Source: Negativicutes bacterium (GTDB lineage Bacteria; Bacillota_C; Negativicutes; Sporomusales_B; JARLHX01). From it: DNA of 17,207 nt. Of this stretch, positions 1-4,542 are shown piece by piece (positions within the stretch are counted from its first letter, which is position 1; every line of letters begins with the position of its first letter). The stretch is from contig JARLHY010000071.1 of assembly GCA_031292015.1 (NCBI GenBank), forward strand, positions 1-17,207. Direction: 5' to 3'. The notes beneath the pieces are model-generated. The model made no database searches. It saw nothing but the letters and a program-made list of their open reading frames with translations, and was not told the DNA's origin. A program made the translations under genes and the position numbers.

Positions 1-141
<141 letters not shown>

Positions 142-277
142 AGCTGTCCTGCGGATTGCGCCGGCGAAAGCCCGCGCCAATCTGCGCAAGTGAACCCCGA
201 AGACTGTGTATTGACCTTTCGGCCCGAAACCGGCGCACCTTCTCAAGGTGAATAATTTCGGACTACGCGGGGAATGT

Positions 278-312
278 ATATAAGGCAGGGGAAGCCCCCT
301 GCCTTATATTGG
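278..312 (+). terminator. Terminator-like hairpin after upstream tuf
   Basis: A perfect 14-bp inverted repeat (278-291 with 296-309, loop AAGC) with a GC-rich core AGGCAGGGG/CCCCTGCCT is followed by TTGGTTGTTT. It lies between the upstream tuf and the rpmG promoter and probably ends tuf transcription. The U-tract is interrupted by GG, so it may be leaky. The 136 bases between the tuf stop and this stem hold an imperfect GC-rich hairpin (about 150-188) and a small perfect one (CACCTT/AAGGTG, 236-250), but no gene. Confidence 0.65.
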
Positions 313-381
313 TTGTTTCAGGCAAAACCTTTTATCCGATCGGCGTCGATCGGATGAAAACATGCCCGGATACGTGTGCTA

Positions 382-411
382 TTGACATGCCGGTTGAAAT
401 TATGATACATT
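382..411 (+). promoter_or_regulatory. Sigma-A-type promoter for rpmG-tRNA-secE-nusG
   Basis: A perfect -35 box TTGACA (382-387) is followed by an 18-base spacer and TACATT (406-411) preceded by TG at 403-404, an extended -10. TATGAT (401-406) and TATATA (411-416) lie next to it but with poor spacing. The site is just past the terminator-like hairpin and about 45 bases before the rpmG start, so transcription would begin near 418. Confidence 0.65.
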
Positions 412-454
412 ATATAAGCGGTATTTTGAGACCAGTGGTAAGTGAGGTGTAAAC

Positions 455-604
455 ATGCGCAACGCGGTCACCCTAGCCTGCACGGAATGCAAGCAACGCA
501 ACTATCAGACCAACAAGAACAAGAAAAACGACCCTGATAGATTGGAAATGAACAAGTTCTGCAAGTTCTGCCGTAAACAGACCCCACACAAAGAAACCAA
601 GTAA
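455..604 (+). CDS. rpmG: 50S ribosomal protein L33 (zinc-binding form)
   Basis: A 49-residue protein, too short for most ORF cut-offs, beginning [20 protein letters not shown]33 is a small 50S protein near the E site. The two CxxC pairs (C9/C12 and C36/C39) form the zinc ribbon, so this is the zinc-containing 'C+' type rather than the cysteine-free paralogue. The start ATG lies five bases after a GAGGTGT ribosome binding site (444-450). It is the first gene after the 382-411 promoter and only 16 bases before the tRNA-Trp gene, so the two are almost certainly co-transcribed. Length and motif fit the family fully. rpmG directly before secE-nusG is a common Firmicutes order. Confidence 0.96.
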   Translation: MRNAVTLACTECKQRNYQTNKNKKNDPDRLEMNKFCKFCRKQTPHKETK

Positions 605-620
605 GGGCAGTGACATACGT

Positions 621-696
621 AGGGGCATAGCTCAATTGGTAGAGTAGCGGTCTCCAAAACCGTTGGTTGAGGGTTCAAGTCCTTCTGCCCCTGCCA
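621..696 (+). tRNA. trnW: tRNA-Trp (anticodon CCA)
   Basis: A complete 76-base cloverleaf can be folded by hand. The acceptor is AGGGGCA (621-627) with TGCCCCT (686-692). The D stem is GCTC/GAGT. The anticodon stem is GCGGT (647-651) with ACCGT (659-663) around loop CTCCAAA, giving anticodon CCA at 654-656. The T stem is GAGGG/CCTTC around TTCAAGT. The discriminator is G693 and the 3' CCA (694-696) is encoded in the DNA. The gene sits between rpmG and secE inside the transcription unit, so it must be released by tRNA processing from the mRNA. Confidence 0.97.
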
Positions 697-749
697 TGAA
701 TTTTTATGTCAGTTGCAAGTCGGCAGTATGGAAATGGGGATGTGAAAAA

Positions 750-965
750 ATGGCTGCCCAAGATATGGCAATCCAAACCAGATCTTCCCGCATGAAGCGC
801 TTTCTGCGGGAGGTCAGAGCAGAGCTGAAAAAGGTGTCATGGCCGGACAAGAAAGAACTCTCCGCCTACACGGGGGTTGTTTTTATTTCTGTGCTTGTCG
901 TCGCTGCTGTGATATGGGTGATAGACACGGCATTTACCGAGGCCTTGAAAGCATTTGTTAAATAG
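750..965 (+). CDS. secE: Protein translocase subunit SecE
   Basis: A 71-residue single-span membrane protein, the essential clamp of the SecYEG channel. The amphipathic segment FLREVRAELKKVSWPDKKEL (about residues 19-38), with the family hallmark KKVxWP, precedes one hydrophobic helix (VVFISVLVVAAVIWVIDTAF, about 43-62). The frame is open further upstream, but those codons lie inside the tRNA-Trp gene, so I start at ATG 750, which follows GGGGATGTGA (736-745) and gives the usual SecE length. It is 53 bases after the tRNA and 52 bases before nusG; the secE-nusG pairing is nearly universal in bacteria. Confidence 0.95.
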   Translation: MAAQDMAIQTRSSRMKRFLREVRAELKKVSWPDKKELSAYTGVVFISVLVVAAVIWVIDTAFTEALKAFVK

Positions 966-1017
966 CGTTCGATAAGCGGTCTGAGGGGGTGGGGGTCGCG
1001 GCAGCGGCCCTTGGGCG

Positions 1018-1551
1018 ATGGAATCGGAAAAAAATTGGTACGTAATCCACACTTATTCCGGCTATGAGAATAAGGTGAAGGCCAACCTCGAGAAAAAAGT
1101 ACACTCCTTGGGAATGGAAAACGAAATCTTCCGGGTGATGGTACCGATGGAAGATGAAGTGGAAATCAAGGATGGCAAGAAAAAAATCTCGAAAAAAAAG
1201 GTATTTCCCGGTTATGTGCTGGTTGAGATGATCGTCAACGACCGGTCCTGGTATGTTGTGCGCAACACCCCGGGGGTTACCGGATTCGTCGGTTCCGGCA
1301 CCAAGCCCATTCCGTTGACCAGCAGCGAATCGAAACATATCCTTAAATCGATGGGAATGGAAGAAGCTAAGCCGAAAAAGATCGATGTCAAGATCAAGGA
1401 ACTTATCAGAATTACTTCCGGTGCGTTCGAAAACTGGACGGCCACCGTTATCGACATCCACCCCGACCGTGCCAAGCTTAAGGTGCTTGTCAATATGTTT
1501 GGGCGCGAGACGCCGGTGGAACTGGATTATACCCAAATCGAAAAACTGTAA
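1018..1551 (+). CDS. nusG: Transcription termination/antitermination factor NusG
   Basis: A 177-residue NusG. The N-terminal NGN domain (about 1-115) starts with KNWYVIHTYSGYENKV and contains FPGYVLVEM, the face that binds the beta' clamp helices of RNA polymerase. The C-terminal KOW domain (about 126-177) ends FGRETPVELDYTQIEKL and normally contacts S10 or Rho. The start is fixed by the conserved N-terminus and because an in-frame stop at 982-984 leaves no other start codon upstream. The expected AGGAGG is missing; the only purine-rich stretch (GAGGGGGTGGGGG, about 983-995) is more than 20 bases away. In the KOW motif the usual GPF...TG(T)V reads GAFENWTATV, so a normally invariant glycine is Ala142. 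Confidence 0.96.
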   Translation: MESEKNWYVIHTYSGYENKVKANLEKKVHSLGMENEIFRVMVPMEDEVEIKDGKKKISKKKVFPGYVLVEMIVNDRSWYVVRNTPGVTGFVGSGTKPIPLTSSESKHILKSMGMEEAKPKKIDVKIKELIRITSGAFENWTATVIDIHPDRAKLKVLVNMFGRETPVELDYTQIEKL

Positions 1552-1605
1552 GGGCTATAAAGCTCCTTAAGGATATAAGGTTGCTGCCATAGCTGATGGT
1601 TTGCA

Positions 1606-1632
1606 GTGGGAGGGCTTAGGCCCGCTTACCAC
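1606..1632 (+). promoter_or_regulatory. L1-binding leader hairpin upstream of rplK
   Basis: The sequence GTGGGAGGGC, TTAG, GCCCGCTTACCAC folds into an outer GTGG/CCAC stem, an asymmetric internal loop (GA opposite GCTTA) and an inner GGGC/GCCC stem. This copies the L1 binding site of 23S rRNA and is the known feedback site by which free L1 represses translation of the rplK-rplA mRNA. It sits 12 bases before the rplK ribosome binding site (AAGGAGGTG, 1645-1653). Assignment is by motif recognition. Confidence 0.8.
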
Positions 1633-1658
1633 ATTTTAGAGCGTAAGGAGGTGTAACC

Positions 1659-2084
1659 ATGGCTAGAAAAGTTGTCAAGCTTGTAAAACTGCAGGTTCCT
1701 GCCGGCAAAGCTACTCCAGCTCCTCCGGTTGGACCCGCTCTTGGTCAAGCCGGTGTCAATATCATGGCCTTTGTCAAGGAATTTAACGAAAGAACAGCCT
1801 CGCAGGCAGGCCTGATCATCCCGGTAGAGATTACCGTATTTGAAGACCGGTCGTTCAGTTTCGTCACCAAGACCCCGCCGGCGGCGGTCCTGCTTAAAAA
1901 GGCTGCCGGGATTGAGACGGCATCCGGTGAACCGAACAAGAAAAAAGTCGCTAAAGTTTCACGGGCCAAGGTTCGCGAAATCGCCGAATCAAAAATGCAA
2001 GATCTTAACGCCGCCAGCGTAGAAGCTGCGATGCGAATGATCGAAGGCACGGCGCGCAGCATGGGCATCGACATCACTGACTGA
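1659..2084 (+). CDS. rplK: 50S ribosomal protein L11
   Basis: A 141-residue protein of exactly the usual length. L11 forms the base of the ribosomal stalk with L10 and L7/L12, supports factor-dependent GTP hydrolysis and is needed for RelA activation. The N-terminal domain carries the proline-rich thiostrepton-contact segment [18 protein letters not shown] (about residues 21-38); the C-terminal rRNA-binding domain starts near residue 75 and includes the GTARSMGI signature near the end. ATG follows AAGGAGGTG by five bases. It lies 107 bases after nusG behind an L1-type control hairpin and precedes rplA, its normal operon partner. Nothing in the protein looks unusual. Confidence 0.98.
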   Translation: MARKVVKLVKLQVPAGKATPAPPVGPALGQAGVNIMAFVKEFNERTASQAGLIIPVEITVFEDRSFSFVTKTPPAAVLLKKAAGIETASGEPNKKKVAKVSRAKVREIAESKMQDLNAASVEAAMRMIEGTARSMGIDITD

Positions 2085-2167
2085 TGCCTGCGTGCTCGTC
2101 GGACAGGGACGATCGTCCCGCGGCCGGCAGTCAGTGGTTGAAATGACCGCTGAACAAGGGCCGAAAT

Positions 2168-2193
2168 GTGGGAGGAATTTCCGCTATTACCAC
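2168..2193 (+). promoter_or_regulatory. Second L1-binding leader hairpin, upstream of rplA
   Basis: GTGGGAGGA, ATT, TCCGCTATTACCAC repeats the architecture of the rplK leader site: outer GTGG/CCAC, the same GA internal-loop side, a short GGA/TCC inner stem, and a 3' loop side ending TTA. It ends 7 bases before the rplA ribosome binding site (AGGAGG, 2201-2206). It is inferred to let L1 repress its own translation directly. The motif match is clear; function is inferred. Confidence 0.7.
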
Positions 2194-2216
2194 ATACGCT
2201 AGGAGGAATTAGGATT

Positions 2217-2924
2217 ATGCCGACATACGGTAAAAAATATCAAGAAGCGGCCAAACTGATCGAGATAGACAAACTCTACGATCCGGAGGAAGCCGTGGAG
2301 GTCGTCAAAAAGACGGCCAGCGCCAAGTTCGATGAAACCGTGGAAGTGGCGGTAAGGCTCGGGGTTGACCCCAAGCACGCCGACCAGCAGGTGCGTGGTG
2401 CGGTGGTTCTGCCCTACGGCACCGGTAAAACCAAGCGGGTTCTGGTATTCGCCAAAGGCGAAAAGTCCAAGGAAGCCGAGACCGCCGGAGCCGATTTTGT
2501 CGGCGCTGAAGATATGGTGGAAAAGATCCAGGGCGGTTGGACCGATTTTGATGTGGCTGTCGCCACCCCTGATATGATGGGTATGGTCGGTCGCCTGGGT
2601 AAGATTCTCGGACCCAAGGGGCTGATGCCTAACCCCAAGGTCGGCACTGTGACGATGGATGTCACCCGGGCCATCAATGAAATCAAAGCAGGTAAAATCG
2701 AATATCGCACCGATAAGGCCGGTAATATCCACGCCCCAATCGGTAAGGTATCTTTCGACAGCAATAAACTGCTCCAAAACTTTCAGACTCTGGTTGACAC
2801 TCTTATCAAAGTCAAGCCGACAGGCGCCAAGGGACAATACGTGCGCGGCATAACCCTCAGCACTACCATGGGGCCTGGTGTGAAGATCAACACCCTCAAG
2901 GCGGCTTCAGCCAAAAAAGAATAG
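2217..2924 (+). CDS. rplA: 50S ribosomal protein L1
   Basis: A 235-residue protein matching the family length. L1 builds the mobile L1 stalk of the 50S subunit, which helps release tRNA from the E site, and it also represses its own mRNA. The sequence starts [20 protein letters not shown] and carries the L1 signature around [18 protein letters not shown] (about residues 127-144). I start at ATG 2217, ten bases after AGGAGG (2201-2206). An in-frame ATG at 2166 would add 17 residues, but that stretch is occupied by the L1-binding hairpin and the ribosome binding site, so it is not coding. It follows rplK by 132 bases containing nested hairpins. Confidence 0.97.
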   Translation: MPTYGKKYQEAAKLIEIDKLYDPEEAVEVVKKTASAKFDETVEVAVRLGVDPKHADQQVRGAVVLPYGTGKTKRVLVFAKGEKSKEAETAGADFVGAEDMVEKIQGGWTDFDVAVATPDMMGMVGRLGKILGPKGLMPNPKVGTVTMDVTRAINEIKAGKIEYRTDKAGNIHAPIGKVSFDSNKLLQNFQTLVDTLIKVKPTGAKGQYVRGITLSTTMGPGVKINTLKAASAKKE

Positions 2925-2939
2925 CAGTTTGATGCATTA

Positions 2940-3062
2940 AGGCTGTAGACAGCAGGTATGTGTAATGGACCAAAAGGTCCGCCTGCCGAGGCCGGGGATG
3001 AGTGAAAGTGGCTTTGCCATGGAAGCGACCTCCGGTGATACTGCCGGCAGGTCGCTTTTTGC
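2940..3062 (+). promoter_or_regulatory. L10 leader (autoregulatory RNA) with attenuator
   Basis: The segment GGCTGTAGACAGCAGG (from 2941) to CCTGCCGAGGC, around a small GGACC/GGTCC hairpin, has the form of the L10 leader that binds the L10-(L7/L12) complex in many bacteria. It is followed by a terminator, as in Bacillus-type rplJL control by transcription attenuation. No promoter is visible here, so the leader is probably reached by read-through from the L11-L1 genes. Boundaries are approximate. Confidence 0.8.
3025..3060 (+). terminator. Intrinsic terminator/attenuator of the L10 leader
   Basis: GCGACCT (3025-3031) pairs with AGGTCGC (3049-3055), an inner CCGG/CCGG extends the stem, and five T follow directly (3056-3060). 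The position 55 bases upstream of the rplJ start, at the end of the L10 leader, marks it as the conditional terminator controlling rplJ-rplL. Confidence 0.85.
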
Positions 3063-3114
3063 GTCCGCAGCTGATTTGTATATATCGAACAAGGAAAAAG
3101 GAGGTGGATTATAA

Positions 3115-3645
3115 ATGGCTGTAACACCTGAAAAGAAAGTAATCGTCGGTGAGTTGAAAGACAAATTTATCAGTGCCAAAGGAGCGGTTCTTACCAGTAA
3201 CCGCGGACTTAACGTCGCCCAGGATACGAAATTGCGCCGCAAGCTCCGGGAAGCCGGCATCGAATACCGGGTAATTAAGAACACTCTGGCCCGCATTGCC
3301 GCCGATGAGGCTGGCATGGAGGGCATGAGGCAGTATCTGGAAGGGCCGACGGCGATTGCCATGTCGACTACCGACCCTGTCGCTCCGGCCAAGCTTCTGT
3401 CAGACTTCATCCGCGAAAACAAGCTCCAGTCGGTGGAGATCAAAGCCGGTCTGGTGGAAGGCAAGGTTATCGACGCCAACGGCGTCAAAACGCTGGCCAG
3501 CCTGCCGCCGCGCGAAGTGCTTATCGCCCAGCTCCTGGGTACCCTCCAGGCGCCGATCACCGGATTTGTCCGGGCCCTCAGCGGCAACATCAGCAATTTG
3601 GTTTACGCTTTGGAAGCGGTCCGCAAGCAAAAAGAGTCCGCTTAA
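3115..3645 (+). CDS. rplJ: 50S ribosomal protein L10
   Basis: A 176-residue L10 (P0). It anchors L7/L12 dimers to the 50S stalk base next to L11. The N-terminal rRNA/L11-binding domain starts MAVTPEKKVIVGELKDKF and includes the family segment YRVIKNTLARIA (about residues 46-57). The C-terminal helix (about 145-176, ending SNLVYALEAVRKQKESA) is the L7/L12 docking helix. ATG follows a strong AAAGGAGGTGG site (3097-3107) by seven bases. The gene is preceded by the L10 leader and terminator and followed by rplL after 41 bases. Its length is typical of Firmicutes L10. Confidence 0.98.
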   Translation: MAVTPEKKVIVGELKDKFISAKGAVLTSNRGLNVAQDTKLRRKLREAGIEYRVIKNTLARIAADEAGMEGMRQYLEGPTAIAMSTTDPVAPAKLLSDFIRENKLQSVEIKAGLVEGKVIDANGVKTLASLPPREVLIAQLLGTLQAPITGFVRALSGNISNLVYALEAVRKQKESA

Positions 3646-3686
3646 TCGAAAAACTCTATTAAGAATTAAATTGGAGGAATTTTAAA

Positions 3687-4064
3687 ATGTCTAAAGAAAC
3701 CATTATGGAAGCTATTGAAAAGATGACCGTCCTCGAACTGGCCGAGCTGATCAAAGCTCTGGAAGAAAAATTCGGAGTCAGCGCCGCCGCTCCTGTGGCT
3801 GTTGCCGCCGCTCCTGCTGCCGGCGCCGCCGCTGCTCCCGCCGCCGAAGAGCAGACCGAATTTGACGTCATTCTCACCGCCGCCGGTTCCGCCAAAATCA
3901 ATGTAATCAAAGTCGTCCGCGAAATCACCGGCCTGGGCCTCAAAGAAGCCAAAGATCTTGTTGACGGCGCTCCCAAGCCTGTCAAGGAAAAGGTCTCCAA
4001 AGCCGACGCCGAAGCTCTTAAGACCAAACTGACCGAAGCCGGCGCTTCTGTCGAAGTGAAGTAA
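3687..4064 (+). CDS. rplL: 50S ribosomal protein L7/L12
   Basis: A 125-residue stalk protein present in several copies per ribosome; it recruits and activates EF-G, EF-Tu and IF2. The N-terminal dimerisation domain (about 1-30, [20 protein letters not shown]) is followed by a flexible Ala/Pro hinge (about 35-55) and the globular C-terminal domain (from [10 protein letters not shown]) with the conserved [20 protein letters not shown] factor-binding helices. ATG lies nine bases after GGAGG (3673-3677). It is co-transcribed with rplJ. After the stop a GNRA-loop hairpin begins, which may adjust the ratio of L12 to RNA polymerase messages. Confidence 0.98.
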   Translation: MSKETIMEAIEKMTVLELAELIKALEEKFGVSAAAPVAVAAAPAAGAAAAPAAEEQTEFDVILTAAGSAKINVIKVVREITGLGLKEAKDLVDGAPKPVKEKVSKADAEALKTKLTEAGASVEVK

Positions 4065-4084
4065 TCCAAAAAGCAGAGCCAATG

Positions 4085-4108
4085 GAGGGTACCCGAAAGG
4101 GTGCCCTC
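4085..4108 (+). other. GNRA-loop hairpin after rplL without U-tract
   Basis: GAGGGTACCC (4085-4094) and GGGTGCCCTC (4099-4108) form a 10-bp stem with one G-T wobble, closed by a GAAA tetraloop. The sequence after it (TAGCTGGTTG) has no T run, so it does not look like an ordinary intrinsic terminator. It lies 20 bases after the rplL stop, where E. coli has an attenuator and RNase III site between rplL and rpoB. A processing or message-stabilising role is inferred. Confidence 0.6.
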
Positions 4109-4138
4109 TAGCTGGTTGAAAACCATTGTTTCAGGCCG

Positions 4139-4199
4139 TTCAAAAAGTCTGAGCTTTTTGGCGACAGCACTGCGGAAATTGCGGATCAGGCTTTTTGAA
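4139..4199. repeat. Long inverted repeat in rplL-rpoB gap
   Basis: TTCAAAAAGTCTGA (4139-4152) pairs with TCAGGCTTTTTGAA (4186-4199) over 14 positions with one G-T wobble, enclosing 33 bases that repeat CTTTTTGG once more. It could be a read-through hairpin or the ends of a small dispersed element. No coding content, target duplication or promoter is visible in it. Confidence 0.55.
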
Positions 4200-4268
4200 T
4201 AGTCTGGGAAAGTTAGCGCCTCTGGTGCGCACTGCAAGCCTTTTCTTGTTAAACCTGGACAATTTTTC

Positions 4269-4297
4269 TTGACATCGGTTAGGTGGTATGATATCAT
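4269..4297 (+). promoter_or_regulatory. Strong sigma-A-type promoter for rpoB-rpoC
   Basis: A perfect -35 box TTGACA (4269-4274), exactly 17 bases of spacer, and TATCAT (4292-4297) preceded by TG at 4289-4290, an extended -10. Transcription would start near 4304, giving rpoB an untranslated leader of about 240 bases. A second candidate has a perfect TATAAT (4376-4381) with a poor -35 TTGTTT (4353-4358) at 17 bases. These would allow RNA polymerase genes to be expressed apart from rplJ-rplL. Confidence 0.75.
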
Positions 4298-4303
4298 CAT
4301 AAA

Positions 4304-4456
4304 ATGCGGTATGCTATTACCGAAATATTTTTTAAAAAGTGCCGGTATAAATTGTTTATTGGCAGGAAATAGTAATATAATGGAGGATGAAACGTTCATT
4401 TCATCAGCAAAAAGAGCAAGGTTTTTCATTTGAACTGACTAACCTTGCTTATTTTT
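4304..4456 (+). promoter_or_regulatory. Structured rpoB leader with hairpin chain
   Basis: Downstream of the promoter at least four hairpins follow one another: CGGTA/TACCG (4307-4322), TGCCGGTA/TATTGGCA (4340-4364, two G-T pairs), GATGAAA/TTTCATC (4386-4405, perfect) and the terminator stem AGCAAGGTT/AACCTTGCT (4415-4449). The first is followed by A-T-rich sequence with a six-T run. The region contains no convincing gene; a 46-codon open frame from ATG 4387 has its Shine-Dalgarno touching the start codon. I do not recognise a known leader family. Confidence 0.55.
4415..4456 (+). terminator. Intrinsic terminator in the rpoB leader
   Basis: A perfect 9-bp stem, AGCAAGGTT (4415-4423) with AACCTTGCT (4441-4449), is followed by TATTTTT and further T-rich sequence (to about 4472). 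It lies downstream of the rpoB promoter and 86 bases before the rpoB start, so it must be read through to express rpoB, which makes it a candidate attenuator. The loop is 17 bases and contains a possible small TTC/GAA stem. Confidence 0.7.
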
Positions 4457-4542
4457 CGCGTTTTATTATTTTCTGCAACCCGGACGCAAGGCACAGGCTA
4501 CAAAAATGCCGCTTCAATTCGGACTAAGGGGTGAAGGCTTTA

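Noticed and set aside
663..749. N-terminal extension of SecE (29 codons upstream of ATG 750)
   Set aside because: It overlaps the tRNA-Trp gene, and the extra residues do not resemble SecE.
983..995. G-quadruplex before nusG
   Set aside because: Only two runs of five G are present, short of the four tracts needed.
2166..2216. Longer L1 protein starting at ATG 2166
   Set aside because: The codons coincide with the L1-binding hairpin and the AGGAGG site; ATG 2217 gives the conserved N-terminus.
3659..4429. 256-codon minus-strand frame across rplL and the gap upstream of rpoB
   Set aside because: Mostly the antisense of the Ala-rich rplL, with no ribosome binding site or family resemblance; the gap part contains + strand promoter and terminator signals.
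4531..4542. GTG 4531 as rpoB start
   Set aside because: It is part of the AAGGGGTGA ribosome binding site that serves ATG 4543.
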